NCBI GenBank assembly: GCA_015680685.1
Contig: MNCI01004632.1
Coordinates: 332,435-396,434 of the forward strand
Source of the DNA: Gnetum montanum
Taxonomy: Eukaryota > Streptophyta > Gnetopsida > Gnetales > Gnetaceae
DNA: 64,000 bases
Direction: 5' to 3'
Of the stretch, positions 1-11,197 are shown piece after piece. A program made the position numbers and the translations under genes. The number at the start of each line of letters is the position of its first letter. The stretch's first letter is position 1. Below the pieces are notes generated by a model. The model was given only the letters and a program-made list of their open reading frames with translations, was not told the origin of the DNA and searched no databases.

Positions 1-460
1 TCTATTTGGCTTAATTGTTTCATTAACGTAATAACTGGAAAATAATTAATAACTAATTGAAAACATTTAATAAATAACTAAAAACATTAAATGCATAAAC
101 GAAATAGCTAATCTATCCAAAGTGCTACAAGGTTTATCAAGAAGCTCGTCTTTATTGCTACCCACATTGTCGTGTTCAGGTATAACAATGCTCAAACAAA
201 GATTCGTACACTCAATGACTCTTGCTACGAGCACTTAGAGGAAAAATTGTAACTTTCAAATGAAAAAAATGCAAGAGCTTTGCTGCAACTACAATCTTTA
301 CTTCACCATAAATGTGGTTGCATGTGCGTATTTATAGTCGAGTACAAACACTACGTTGACGGGGCCATGTCGACGCATGATATGATGCGTCAACTAGGCC
401 TCGTTGATGAGGCCCAGACGATGAGGCCACGTTGACGAGGTCTCATTGACATAGCAAACA
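1..460 (-). mobile_element. Partial gypsy LTR, antisense
   Basis: This stretch is the reverse complement of the U3/R part of the LTR seen complete at 12599-13487. Shared landmarks include the leader segment with the GCAAGAGCTTTGCT-type motif, the TATA-like TATTTATA (here reversed), and the repeated GTTGACGAGG/GAGGCCTC motifs at about 350-450. The copy runs off the left edge of the window. No coding sequence is visible in it. Confidence 0.7.
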
Positions 461-504
461 GAACGCAACTCTTCAATAGTGAACTGTGATCAAGGCATAG
501 CGAT

Positions 505-603
505 CTAGATGCCACAACTAGTCCCATCCACAGAATTTGACTAGATTGTGTGTGAACGCTTGTGATTCGTATGGTTGGGTGTAGGGTACCTCACAACTTA
601 TCA
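505..603 (+). mobile_element. LTR 3' end fragment, sense orientation
   Basis: About 100 bases match the 3' end of the gypsy LTR family in sense orientation: a segment like the GAATTTGAC box, then a GTGATTCGTATGG block, then a GGTACCTC block ending CTTATCA, a decayed form of the family end CTCATCA. It sits head to head with the antisense LTR piece to its left, so the two cannot be one simple LTR. Confidence 0.65.
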
Positions 604-732
604 TTAAGAAAATGTTTTGGGTTTCAACACCTCCATTTCCCCTTCCCAAATATTAGGTGGCTCAAGTGGTTAGCTCTTTGTATTATTAGGTAATAGGTTG
701 TCAATTTAAGTCGTAGTTGAAGTGTTATTAAC

Positions 733-861
733 AATGAGGTATAAGCCTAGTGGTAAGACACTTGATTTGGATGCTCCAACTCATGAATTCAATTTTGGTG
801 GGCAATGTTGAGTTATATAAAGTTTTAATTGGACTATATATTTTGGGTTCCAACACCCTCA
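733..861 (+). mobile_element. tRNA-derived SINE copy, plus strand
   Basis: The head resembles pol III box A (AAGCCTAGTGGTAAGA), followed by a degenerate box B (TGAATTCAA). The tail ends in GGGTTCCAACACCCTC, the same 3' end as the copies at 912-1091 and 27471-27616. It is shorter in the body than those copies and no clear target duplication was found. With the next copy it forms an inverted pair. Confidence 0.6.
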
Positions 862-911
862 CAATTGAAGCATCATCAATATTTCTTTGTAATTTTTCTA
901 ACCAATGAATA

Positions 912-1091
912 GGGGGTGTTGGAACCTGAAATAATTGTAATATAGATAAAATATAGGTACACCTCAAGATGTAGAGTACAATTAGAGCTTTATAACTCAG
1001 CCTTGCCCACAAGAATCAAACCTATGGTTTGAAGCTTTCAAATTAAGTATCTTAATACTACTACTAAGCTAAAACCTCATTATTTTCGGCT
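912..1091 (-). mobile_element. tRNA-derived SINE copy, minus strand, with target duplication
   Basis: Read on the minus strand it begins with a tRNA-like head (GTTTTAGCTTAGTAGTAGT as box A, GGTTTGATTC as box B), continues through GAGGTGTACCTATATTT and ends GGTTCCAACACCCCC. The direct repeat AATGAATA flanks it (904-911 and 1092-1099), which fits a target-site duplication. The same family recurs at 733-861 and 27471-27616. Confidence 0.72.
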
Positions 1092-1406
1092 AATGAATAA
1101 GAGAAGTTCTTTTAACAAGCATTGAACTCAAGCATTTAAGGCAAGAGTATATTAAAATAATACAATGAAGTCATAACCTACCCAAAAAACTCTTGATTTG
1201 AAAGCCTTAGGTCTTTGATTCAAGTCAAGAGTACCTCATGGTGAGAGGTGGGAAATTTCGTATAAAACAGCATTAAATTTGTTTATGCGAAATATTCAAA
1301 TGCGATTGCGTATAGTATTTTCCAAAGGCCCGCGGAGAAGTTATGGATTTTGATTTTATCTTATAGAATGGAAAAAGAACATATTTACCATAATTGATGG
1401 CACCAT

Positions 1407-1413
1407 TATAAAA
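1407..1413 (+). promoter_or_regulatory. Candidate TATA box of the ABCE gene
   Basis: TATAAAA lies about 390 bases upstream of the ATG in an AT-rich stretch. A second candidate, TATATA, is at 1423-1428. A pyrimidine run and a moderately GC-rich leader follow. The transcription start itself cannot be read from sequence alone. Confidence 0.35.
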
Positions 1414-1615
1414 TCGAATAAGTATATACACATTCAATTCTTTTTTTTCCAATTAAAGTAAGGGATCGGAGGGCTGAATGTTCACGCAGCATCTGTGGCA
1501 TATAGCTTCTTTACCGAGAGAGGGCTTCGATCATTTGAGGTGTCGAGACAAACAGACAGAGAGAGACTAACGTAGTCTGTATCTGCAACGATCGCATTTG
1601 TTTCTCGGCGCCCAG

Positions 1616-1771
1616 GTAACGAGAAACCGCAAGCTTTCTGCAAATTTATTTTGTCTCTTTAATTTTGCTTCAATATAGAATTTAGGGTTTCTGATGCGGA
1701 AGTTCATGAATTTTGGAGTTATGAGTCGTTTCAATCGTTGTATTCAATTTGGGTTTTTGTAATTACAATAG
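1616..1771 (+). other. Probable 5'-UTR intron of the ABCE gene
   Basis: A consensus donor CCCAG|GTAACG at 1611-1621 and an acceptor ATTACAATAG ending at 1771 enclose a T-rich stretch that includes a TAGGGTTT element. Splicing would put a short untranslated exon next to the GTTGAGCAG leader just before the ATG at 1795. Leader introns are common in plant housekeeping genes. This is inferred from splice-site form only. Confidence 0.45.
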
Positions 1772-1794
1772 GTTGAGCAGTGTGCGCGGAAACA

Positions 1795-4700
1795 ATGGCG
1801 GATCGATTAACAAGGATTGCCATTGTAAGCTCGGATCGATGTAAACCAAAGAAATGCAGACAGGAATGCAAGAAAAGTTGTCCGGTTGTCAAAACAGGTT
1901 TGAACGGAACAAACTACCACTTTTCATATTTCTATGCAGGGATTGTTATAATTAATACGCCTCTTTTCTAAATAAATAGTCCCTCCAGGGCTCGAGCAAA
2001 GCATAGGGTTGAGCCTGGCCAGGTGCCGAAAGTCGTCCTTTGCTAAATTATGGACTGCAGCTGTGCATTTTGTAGCTTTCTTTTTTCACCTTAAACAAGG
2101 TAGTTAGAGAAATGATTATATGTTAAACACGAGTATCAGAGAACATATTAAGGACGAAAGGAAAGAATTAATACAGCACAAAAATCACGAGCAAAAGTTC
2201 TATTTATTTCACAACGGAAGTTTGAGTATTTCTTCCTCTGGTTTTACAGTTGTATTTATATATGCTATTTTATTTTTAGAACAAATCAAAAAAAAAAAAC
2301 GTCTGTCTTTAAGCATTAGAAATATTAGCATTTATCTTTTTTGTAGTGGAGAACGGTAGGTTGATTTCACTACAATGCCAGTCATTTTTTGCTGGAAAGC
2401 CTCTTGCTTCAAAATTTTGCAAAAAAATCAATATGGAGAGAATTTTTCATCAAAAACACCCAAGCAAGCATAGTAGGAAAGAAGAATCAAAGATTTAGAC
2501 ATAAAATGGCTTGCGAAGGACTAAAGATACGATCACAAAATGAAGTAAAGGTAACAAAGGACACGGACAAAATCATCGCTGTTGTTAAAGGGCCGCATTA
2601 CTGGGAGAGTGGGTGATCTGAGCAGGGGGATCCATGATAATTAAGTCGAGCCCTGTCATCCTCCAGCACATTTTGGATTTGTGTTTCAAGTAGTAATGAA
2701 GATTTTTGGAATTGCCTTTTTTTATTTGAGTAATGTTAATAATTGTGTGATCTGGAGGCAGCCACTAAAAAAGAGGTTAGGCTTTGGTTCATCCATCAAC
2801 TCTTCCATCACCCTACTTTGGTGAGATGAACATTGAGCCTCAGTGTAATTTTTTTTTCTAAAATAATATGCATGATTCTATGTGCGAAAATCAAAACTTT
2901 CCCTTCTTTTCTTTTTGTGGTTAATTACTTACTGTAAAAAGCCTTGTTGGATATAGTACTTTGGTTTTAAGACATCAATGTTACTTATTTAACCTGCATG
3001 GAAGACCATCTTTTAAGATATCGGATCCTGTTCATCTCGGTATCTTAGGAAAGTTGTCCTATTCAGCATATAGCCAGTAAAAGAATTTTTTTTTTAAAAT
3101 TTTTTTAGCGACACAGCATCCTGTTGAATAATTATTATGAAAATTTTTTGTGCTCAGCATGTAAGTTGTTGACCTGCAATATAACTACAGAACTCTAGTT
3201 GTGGGTTTATTCTCAGCATTGGTGGACACCTGAAAGTGTTTTTTAATAAAACCCCCGTGATTTAAATTTCCATTAGCTATTGATATCCAGCACATTAGAA
3301 CCCGAAGTGTAACGTTCCATTGCCAAAATACATCCCACTTCACCTCATTCTTACTCAGCAGATCCCTAATGGTTGACAGAACCATTATTGTGCATCAAAA
3401 CACTGCTAGAGATGCAGTAGAGTTTCCAACCTATTAACCCCAAAATTATTTCTACCAGGAGTAGAAATAAAGGTAAGAATCTAGAAGAACAACAACTATG
3501 TGGTTGCAACAATATGTTTTCTTTCCTTTATTTTTTGTCCTCGTTGCAGTTGTGCACGCAATTTTTTAATGTACTTTTAATGGTTTTGATTTGAAGGGCA
3601 ACATAGTCAGTGCACTGTAAAGTCATTACAGGGCTAACCATAATCAGGGCTTAAGTTTGCATTACTAGAGCAGCTATAGTTAGGACAATGATCCATTCTG
3701 TGATATTTTCTTGTTGATAATATGCAGGTAAATTGTGTATAGAGGTTACCTCTGCTTCAAAACTTGCATTCATATCTGAGGAACTGTGCATTGGTTGCGG
3801 TATATGTGTGAAGGTGCATTTCCTTTGTTCAGTATGAGTAGATAGTTTCGTCAACGAAACTGACGGATGTTGATTTGAAAGTAAAGGTGTATGGTTTTGT
3901 AAAACTATCTTTGGCTTTGTTTAATTACAGAAGTGTCCTTTTGAGGCTATTCAAATTATCAACCTACCAAAGGACTTGGATAAAGATACCACTCATCGTT
4001 ATGGTCCAAATACGTTTAAGCTTCACAGGTTTGCAAATACGAGCATTATCTGATATGGCTCAAGTTTAGTATATGTTTTCCAAGGAGCAAACACATGCAA
4101 TCTTTGTGTTTAGGTTGCCTGTACCACGCCCTGGGCAAGTTTTAGGACTTGTTGGAACCAATGGTATCGGGAAATCTACTGCTTTGAAAGTTCTTGCTGG
4201 CAAATTAAAACCAAATCTAGGTAGATTCAATGTAATTTTCTTTGAACTTGGCCTCTATTCATCTACTTATCTCCTAAGAATCTCTTATTGCCTTTGCAGT
4301 AATTTTATTATAATATTTTCTTGATGATTGTCATGTATCAGAATCCTCCAGACTGGCAAGAGATTCTTACATATTTCCGGGGATCAGAACTTCAGAATTA
4401 TTTTACCCGAATTTTGGAAGATAATCTAAAGGTTTCTTTTTTGTATGTTGTCTTAAATTGTTTTTGATATGTATTTCCTAAGTTGGTATGTTTCTGATTT
4501 CTATCTATGAGGCATGTTTTGCCAATTTCATTGCATATTGCAGGCTATAATCAAGCCTCAGTATGTTGATCACATTCCAAAGGCAGTTCAGGGAAATGTG
4601 GGCCAGGTATTATCTCAAAAGGATGAAAGAGAAATGAAGGCTGAGCTTTGCAGTGATCTAGATTTGAATCAAGTGATTGACAGAAATGTTGGTGACCTAT

Positions 4701-7700
4701 CTGGTGGAGAACTTCAACGGTTTGCTATAGCAGTTGTTGCAATTCAAAATGCTGAAATTTATATGTTTGATGAGCCTTCTAGTTATCTTGATGTCAGGCA
4801 AAGACTTAAAGCTGCACAAGTGATACGTTCTCTTCTACGTCCAAATAGGTTGGGTTCTTAAATGGTGTTTAGTTCCTCCTTTTCTTTTGATTAATTTTGA
4901 ATAACCGACTTCTGAGATTTTATAAAATATTTTTATAATATTCTTTCTTTGCTCTTCAGCTATGTGATTGTTGTTGAGCATGACCTTAGTGTCCTTGATT
5001 ATCTTTCGGATTTTATATGCTGCCTGTATGGAAAGCCTGGAGCGTATGGGGTAGTGACACTGCCATTTTCGGTTAGAGAAGGTATCAACATCTTCTTGGC
5101 TGGTTTTGTTCCTACAGAAAATCTGCGCTTTAGAGATGAATCACTGACATTTAAGGTTGGTAGTTTTATTTTTCCAAAACAATTTTGTTACTTTTGCATC
5201 TATTTATCTTTCTAAGAATTTGATTCTGACTTAAAACTCTTTTCTGTTGGGAAAGGTGGCAGAGACCCAGGAGAGTGCTGAAGAAATTGAAAGTTATGCA
5301 CGTTATAGGTATCCAAGTATGTCTAGAACTCAGGGTGGCTTCAAGCTTCACATAAAAGAGGGAGAATTCACTGATTCTCAGATAATTGTAATGTTGGGAG
5401 AAAATGGAACAGGGAAGACAACATTTATTCGAATGTTGGTATGTTTGTTTGATTTAATTAGCTCTTTCATGTTCATTCTAAAGACACAGGAATCAAGTCA
5501 ACCTGCATCATCATCATCATCTTAGCCTTATTCCAAGTACATGGGATCAGCAATATGAATTCTTTTCTGCTATTCACTTATATGAAGAACCAAATAAGCA
5601 TCAACATTGAAATCTTCTTTATTGTTGTAAACCAAATATGTTTAGGCTTTTTTGTTTCATCTCAACTTTAATAAAATAATCTCTAATGGTGCTACATGAC
5701 CAAACCACTTAAGATGAATTTCCTTGATCTTCTCATGTATGTGTGCTACTTCCAAACTTTCCTTCGTAAAAGAGTTGTTGATCTGATCTTTTTTAGTAAC
5801 ATCCAACATCTGCCTTAGCATTCACATCACTGCCACATACATCTGTTGAGATTGATAATTTTTGATAAACTGGCATTTTGCACCATAAAGGATTGAGTTC
5901 TGTAGAGTTTTCCCTTCAACCTAGCAAGGATTCTATTATCACAAAGCACACCATTAGCTTTTTGCTATTTCATCCATCTTGCTTTAAATATGTTAGTCAG
6001 GTTATTGTTGATCTCATCATCCATTTGAACAAGTGATCCTAAGTATTTAAATTATTTACATTAATTTCTAATCTTCATTACTTGCCTTCCACTAAAATTT
6101 TACTTCTAAGGTCACAGAAAATTATCATTAATTACATTACATTACAGTGTGCTCGAAAATTAGTAGGGTCTCAGTGTGGGAATTCACATTAATATAGGGT
6201 GCGGAAGCATGGTCATGAGATCTCTGTTCAGGTAAAGAAAAGCAAAAAGATAAAGTTCAGGGAAGGGATCCCTAGGAACTTTCTTGTACCTGAAACATGT
6301 GTCGATATAGACACTGGGGTACAAAGATATAGAAATGTGCATAAGACGAAGGGTAAGTAATTTGACAAATACAGAGAAGAAATAGAGGTTAAGGAGAAGA
6401 GGAGTGTATTCGTTTAGAAGAGAGTATGAGAGAGAGTAGTATACTCTAACAAACTAAAGGCTAAGCTGTTGTGGAGGTGATGGCAAGGGGGGATTGAAGC
6501 TTCAACTCTCAAGCTGACCACTGTGAGCTGATGGCATTGTTTTCCAGAGATGGGTTGAAATTTGGAAATTGACACTAGGAGAAAAAAACATCTGAAAAGC
6601 AACATAGAACACTAATGTCCGAAGCCAACGTAGTAAATATATGTGGCAGAGAGTCGTTGAACTTGGTTCTTGAGTTAGTTAAGTTGGAGATGAGTAGAAG
6701 ATGCATGAGGTTTAGAAACTTGGAAGATCTGATGAAGCCGCAGGATCTTCTGTCAATGATGAGCTGAACTGATGAAAGAAGGGAAAATGATGTGTCTAAG
6801 TGTAGAAAATGGGTTGAGAAAGTGCTTTGAGGGAATGTGCTATGGCGTCAATTTTAAGTGCTTCACCTTCAAAGTGAAGACCAGGCACCCCTATCTATGG
6901 TTGAGGGTCGTGTTGATTTGGATTAGCGGGAATCTCGGCTTGGTTTGCAGTGCGAAGTCTAAAACTAACGCTGAAAGTGGCATCGGACATAAGTTTTGAT
7001 ATTAATATGATATGAAGGCCAAAATGAATGCTGAAAGTGACAGTGGGCATAAATTTTTTTAACAATTTAGCTGCTGAGAAAGCAAGTGATGCTAAAATCA
7101 ACGCTAGTTGTTGATTTCACGTTGATTTGGAGCAGAAATTAAAACTGATGTTACAAGAGACGTTGGACGTCAGTTTTGGGAATAGCCCCAAAAATCATTT
7201 GAAGATAAATTTAATACAGAAATCAACAATGGATATTGATTTTGAAGTTGATTTGTTGGAGATGAACCTTAGAAGCTGAAGAAGAGCAAACTAACATTGA
7301 CCGTCAATTCCATTGTTAATTCTGGAGCTGAAAAAGGAGAAGTCTTTCTAAGAGAGAAGAAAGTAGAGAAATGCTGCAAAAGTTCTAGGCTCCATTTAGT
7401 TGCTGAGAGGAGCGAAAAGATAGGCACAACATGGGTGTTACAATAACATTGTAAGAGTGTGCTGTTTGAGACAGTTTATAATTCCATATCTTCAATTCTT
7501 CATGATTAAGATATGAACTACGTCCATTATCAACAATGTGTTTGTAAAGATTGTCTTGTATCTTTCTTTCCAAGGCTTGTATGTGGCATTGGAATGCATC
7601 TAATGATTTATAACATTTGCATAGTGGAAAAAATTGGAAGGAAACATTTAGGTTTTTTTTTTAATCTGGAAAAAAGGTCGGGTAAAATCAATTAATGAAC

Positions 7701-9264
7701 TGCACATATACAATCAGGTCCAGAACCAAAACCAGGGGACGCTACTCCCCTTGGGGAAGAAACCCCAAGCTTCCCAACCCAGGGACCAGACATAAGTCCC
7801 GCCAAGCTTTCGTACAGCTAGAGAAGATAAAAGGCCCTTGTCAAGAGCCCCACCAGCCCGAAACCGGTCCAACCTAAAACAAAGAAACCGCCCCAAGAGA
7901 CACACGACAGCCAATAGCCCAAAACATTTAGTTCAGTTTTCCCAATATTCTGAAAACTGATGTGGAGAAGGATATGATCTAGGGACTGTTTTCCCGCATG
8001 CGCAGGTTATATGTGAATTGTAACCAATTACCAATGTAAAACACTGGCCCGCAATATTTGCAAATAATAGCATTAAAGGGAAAGAGAATAATTCGTTTAC
8101 TAAGTTTAATATTCTGGACTGCTGCTGCCCTGTTCCCTCCATTCATTTTATCTGCTTCCTACTGCCCTCTTCAAAGTTAGGTGCTTTATCTAATTTGAGG
8201 GATTGCTAACTAGAAAAGGATGCTGAGGTGCATGAACATAGCCATAGCACTAAATTATTTTGGTCTCTAGCTGTCTGCACTGCCACTCAGTTGCAATTGC
8301 CCAGCATGGAACTAATTCAAAGTTCATGGTGTGAATCTTGCATTTTCTTTAAAAAGCGAGTAATTATTTTTTTTAATATGCTTTTTTGTAGGCTGGTTTA
8401 GTAAAGCCAGACACAGTGGAGAATTCAGATGTTGAAATACCTGAATTCAATGTTTCATACAAACCACAGAAGATCAGCCCCAGATTTCAATCAACTGTTA
8501 GGCATTTGCTGCATCAAAAGATCCGTGATTCATATACTCACCCTCAATTTATGACAGATGTCATGAAACCACTTCAAATTGAACAGTTGATGGATCAAGA
8601 AGTTATAAACCTTTCTGGTGGAGAGCTACAGAGGGTGGCATTGGCATTATGTCTTGGCAAGGTATATAAAGTGTTCAATATCATTTATAACTATTTAGAT
8701 TTCAATAATTCTGCTTAACATTAAAATTTAAATTTTTACAGCCAGCAGATATCTATCTAATTGATGAGCCAAGTGCGTACTTGGACTCGGAACAGCGTAT
8801 TGTTGCAGCAAAAGTTATCAAACGTTTCATTTTGCATGCCAAAAAGACAGCGTTTGTAGTTGAGCATGATTTTATCATGGCAACGTACTTGGCAGATAGA
8901 GTTATAGTATATGAAGGGCAACCCTCTATAGTTTGTACCGCTAATACTCCTCAGAGTCTTCAGTCTGGAATGAACCTATTTTTATCTGTAAGTTTACTAA
9001 AATGTAATTTAGTAGGTCCCCTATATATGGAGCAAAATTGCTTCTATTTTTATTTTTTGCATTTGTTTATTAACATCATAGTTTTTTTGAATGCTAGAGC
9101 AATACTTACTGGGTTATTAATGTGGGGCTTCTGTTGAATTTCAGCATTTGGATATTACCTTCAGGCGTGATCCTACAAACTACAGACCTAGGATCAATAA
9201 GTTAGATTCAACTAAGGACAGAGAACAGAAAAATGCAGGCTCGTATTACTACCTGGATGATTGA
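1795..9264 (+). CDS. ABCE2: ABC transporter E family protein / RNase L inhibitor (ABCE), 11 exons
   Basis: This is a complete ribosome-recycling ATPase gene. In eukaryotes ABCE1/RLI/Rli1 splits post-termination ribosomes in the cytosol and joins initiation complexes. Exons in frame: 1795-1897, 3728-3813, 3931-4028, 4114-4231, 4342-4431, 4544-4848, 4960-5155, 5256-5438, 8392-8661, 8742-8987 and 9145-9264. All junctions are GT-AG and total 1815 nt, or 604 residues, the usual family length. The N-terminal cysteine clusters for two 4Fe-4S centres are present ([15 protein letters not shown] and [12 protein letters not shown]). Domain 1 has Walker [10 protein letters not shown], signature [10 protein letters not shown] and Walker [13 protein letters not shown]. 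Domain 2 has [19 protein letters not shown] and [12 protein letters not shown]. Both domains have the VEHD switch histidine. The start was chosen for the conserved [11 protein letters not shown] opening; a GTG five codons upstream is not needed. No break was seen. The symbol follows the common plant paralogue name, and ABCE1 versus ABCE2 is not resolved. Confidence 0.97.
5500..6120 (-). mobile_element. RTE-type LINE 3' end remnant inside the ABCE intron
   Basis: On the minus strand, interrupted reading frames carry the C-terminal part of an RTE-clade reverse transcriptase: FKYLGSLVQ, then GVLCDNRI...LKGKLYRT, then [15 protein letters not shown]. The element finishes with a GGAATAAGGCT-like segment followed by a GAT-repeat tail (plus strand CATCATCATCATC near 5506-5520), as plant RTE LINEs usually do. 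The 5' part is missing. It is antisense to the host gene, within the intron 5439-8391. Confidence 0.8.
6121..8391 (+). other. Remainder of the large ABCE intron, non-coding
   Basis: No reading frame with recognisable homology was found. Visible structure: an imperfect direct duplication of about 60 bases at 6960-7060 built on AACGCTGAAAGTGGCAT-like units, repeat-like sequence to about 7330, and a GC-richer patch at 7715-7915 that stands out from the AT-rich surroundings. The acceptor at 8381-8391 (TTTTTTGTAG) is good. The 7.0-7.3 kb stretch resembles sequence at about 50330-50480, so part is probably an unclassified dispersed repeat. Confidence 0.4.
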
Positions 9265-10115
9265 TGATTCGATGACCAACTCTGCTGGCAACCTGCATGC
9301 TCTTATCTGTTTTTCCCTTGTGGCTGTTTTGTTAATTCTAGATAAAAGAGGCATGATCCTAACAACTTTTGTCTTGTGTTGAAAGGGAGTAATCATTTTG
9401 ATTTTTTTTAAGTAGCTGAAATACAATATTGGAGATGTAATAGCGAAGAGGCTTTTTCCTTGACGGTCTGAACAATGCCCTCACAATGAGGCTTGGTAAA
9501 CCAAGTTTTATAATAATATTTTATAAATTAAGAGACTCGTCTTGTATTTTTGGATGTCAGTTTACAACTAGAAATTCAAAATATTATTCAAGTGTTGAAT
9601 TTAAAAGTATATAATTTTAACTACTCGAGTATTGAAATATTTTATTATTGTTATTTGTTTAAAGCTTTGGGCTACCAACATTTCAAATCATTGTGAAATG
9701 ATGTGGCGTTCTTTGAAGTGAAATTTCCACATCTATATTGATAATTTGTTTAATTCTGGAACGTCATGTTGATCCAAACTGCTTAGGTTTGCATTAAAGA
9801 TGTGCTCCAATGCACCAGGCCAATGGCTTATTTGTGCGAGGCAGGAACCTAAGACTGCCACAGTTATTGGAACATATACGGTTTGGTTTTTGAAAATTTA
9901 GCACTATTTTACTTTAGCTCACAACTGACTTACAGGATTTATTCTTCTTCTGAGTGAGAAGGATTATTATCTAAAGGCTTAATGTTCATTTTGTTAAGGT
10001 GGGGTCTTAAGAAAGTTGATGGATAAGCAAAAGGTTAACCTTTTTTCAAGTGGTTACTCAAGCTTGAACCTAGATTTTATGACTTGAGAAATATGCACTT
10101 TACTATCACTAAGTG
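9265..10115. other. 3' flank of ABCE and intergenic sequence
   Basis: This contains the 3' untranslated region of the ABCE gene and AT-rich spacer. AATAATATTTTATAAATT near 9509-9530 is AT-rich enough to contain a plant polyadenylation signal, but no canonical AATAAA was assigned. No coding sequence was recognised. Confidence 0.4.
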
Positions 10116-11197
10116 TGATGAGTGGTGAGGTACCTCTATACTCAACCATACGAATACGAGTGTTTCATGCATGATCTGGTCGAACTTTTTGCAGACGGAC
10201 TAGTTGTAGTATTTAGACAGTTACTCGTAGGTTGTAGTTCATTGTTTTCCATGTGAACTAGTATTAGCTTTGTCATGTATGGTTTAGTCCAGAGTGAGGT
10301 GTATGATATGTCCCTACACTAATGCTACTTTTGGAGGCAATGGGAAATAATCTTACTAAGTTAAGAGAGAGAGGGTGAGAGAGAGTCTAACTAGCCTAAG
10401 TGCGATGTGCATTTGTTCCTTAATCATTCGTACACATCTTGAATTTTATGCACGACTACTACTGGGATTGCCAGCGCAGATCTTAGGTACATTACTTAAT
10501 CTCGATCCTTATTGTCGGGCATGTGTGTGTCCAAGTACGTCACATTTGAATAAGGATGTCGTAAAATTACAATCATAACATTACGGGCATGCACTGGGGA
10601 AAAAGGGTTGAGAGGACTAAGTGACTAACTTACATTAACTATTCATTAACTAGGTTCTAATAGTTCCTAACACTAGTATCCGTTACCACTTGCCACACAC
10701 ATTCTGAACCAGTGTAACGTTGCTAGGATTACCAAACGCTAATTGTTACTGGGTTACCAAGTGCTATACACATGCTCGAAGTGGTCGTACTGAGTGTACT
10801 TAACTAGGAGAGTCAAAGGTTGAGAGATTAATTAACTAAGAAAGCATTTAAACATTTAACCTTAATTAATTCCTATTTAGCTTAGTCCACATGCTGCAAG
10901 GTTTATTAGAAAGTTCGTCTTTATTGCCATACACAAATGTGTGCTCAGGTACAATTTGCTCGAATAAAGATCTATTTACTTTAGGACTCCTGCTGCAAGC
11001 ACATGGAAATTATTCTTACTTTGGAATGGTAAAATTGCTATAGTTTGGCCAAGGGTCTAAATCTAGATGGTTGAACAAGGGAAAGCCGCCTCTTATTTAT
11101 AGGCATGACGGTGGGCTGCGATATCGTGTACATGATATCGCAGGGGTGGACGTGATACGCGATATCGCAGGGGTGGACGAGATATCACGGCTCATCA
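10116..11197 (-). mobile_element. Solo LTR of an Athila-like gypsy family
   Basis: The stretch begins TGATGAG and ends CTCATCA, the termini of the family LTRs at 12599, 24200 and 57473. It is in minus orientation: the TGAGGTACCTC end block comes first and the reversed TATTTATAGG TATA region is near 11096-11106. It is flanked by AAGTG (10111-10115) and AAATG (11198-11202), a target duplication with one mismatch. No internal sequence is present, which fits loss by LTR-LTR recombination. GATATCGC-type repeats near 11120-11185 are distinctive of this copy. Confidence 0.8.

Noticed and set aside
654-720. tRNA gene-like sequence (box A near 654-680)
   Set aside because: There is no cloverleaf and no proper box B; best seen as a SINE head fragment.
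1780-1971. Upstream alternative start and read-through of ABCE exon 1 into the intron
   Set aside because: The upstream codon is GTG, the conserved start is the ATG at 1795, and a good donor at 1898 joins in frame to the exon at 3728.
7695-7914. GC-rich patch with overlapping short frames in the ABCE intron
   Set aside because: The frames on both strands are short and Pro/Arg-rich without domain features. It is more likely part of a repeat.
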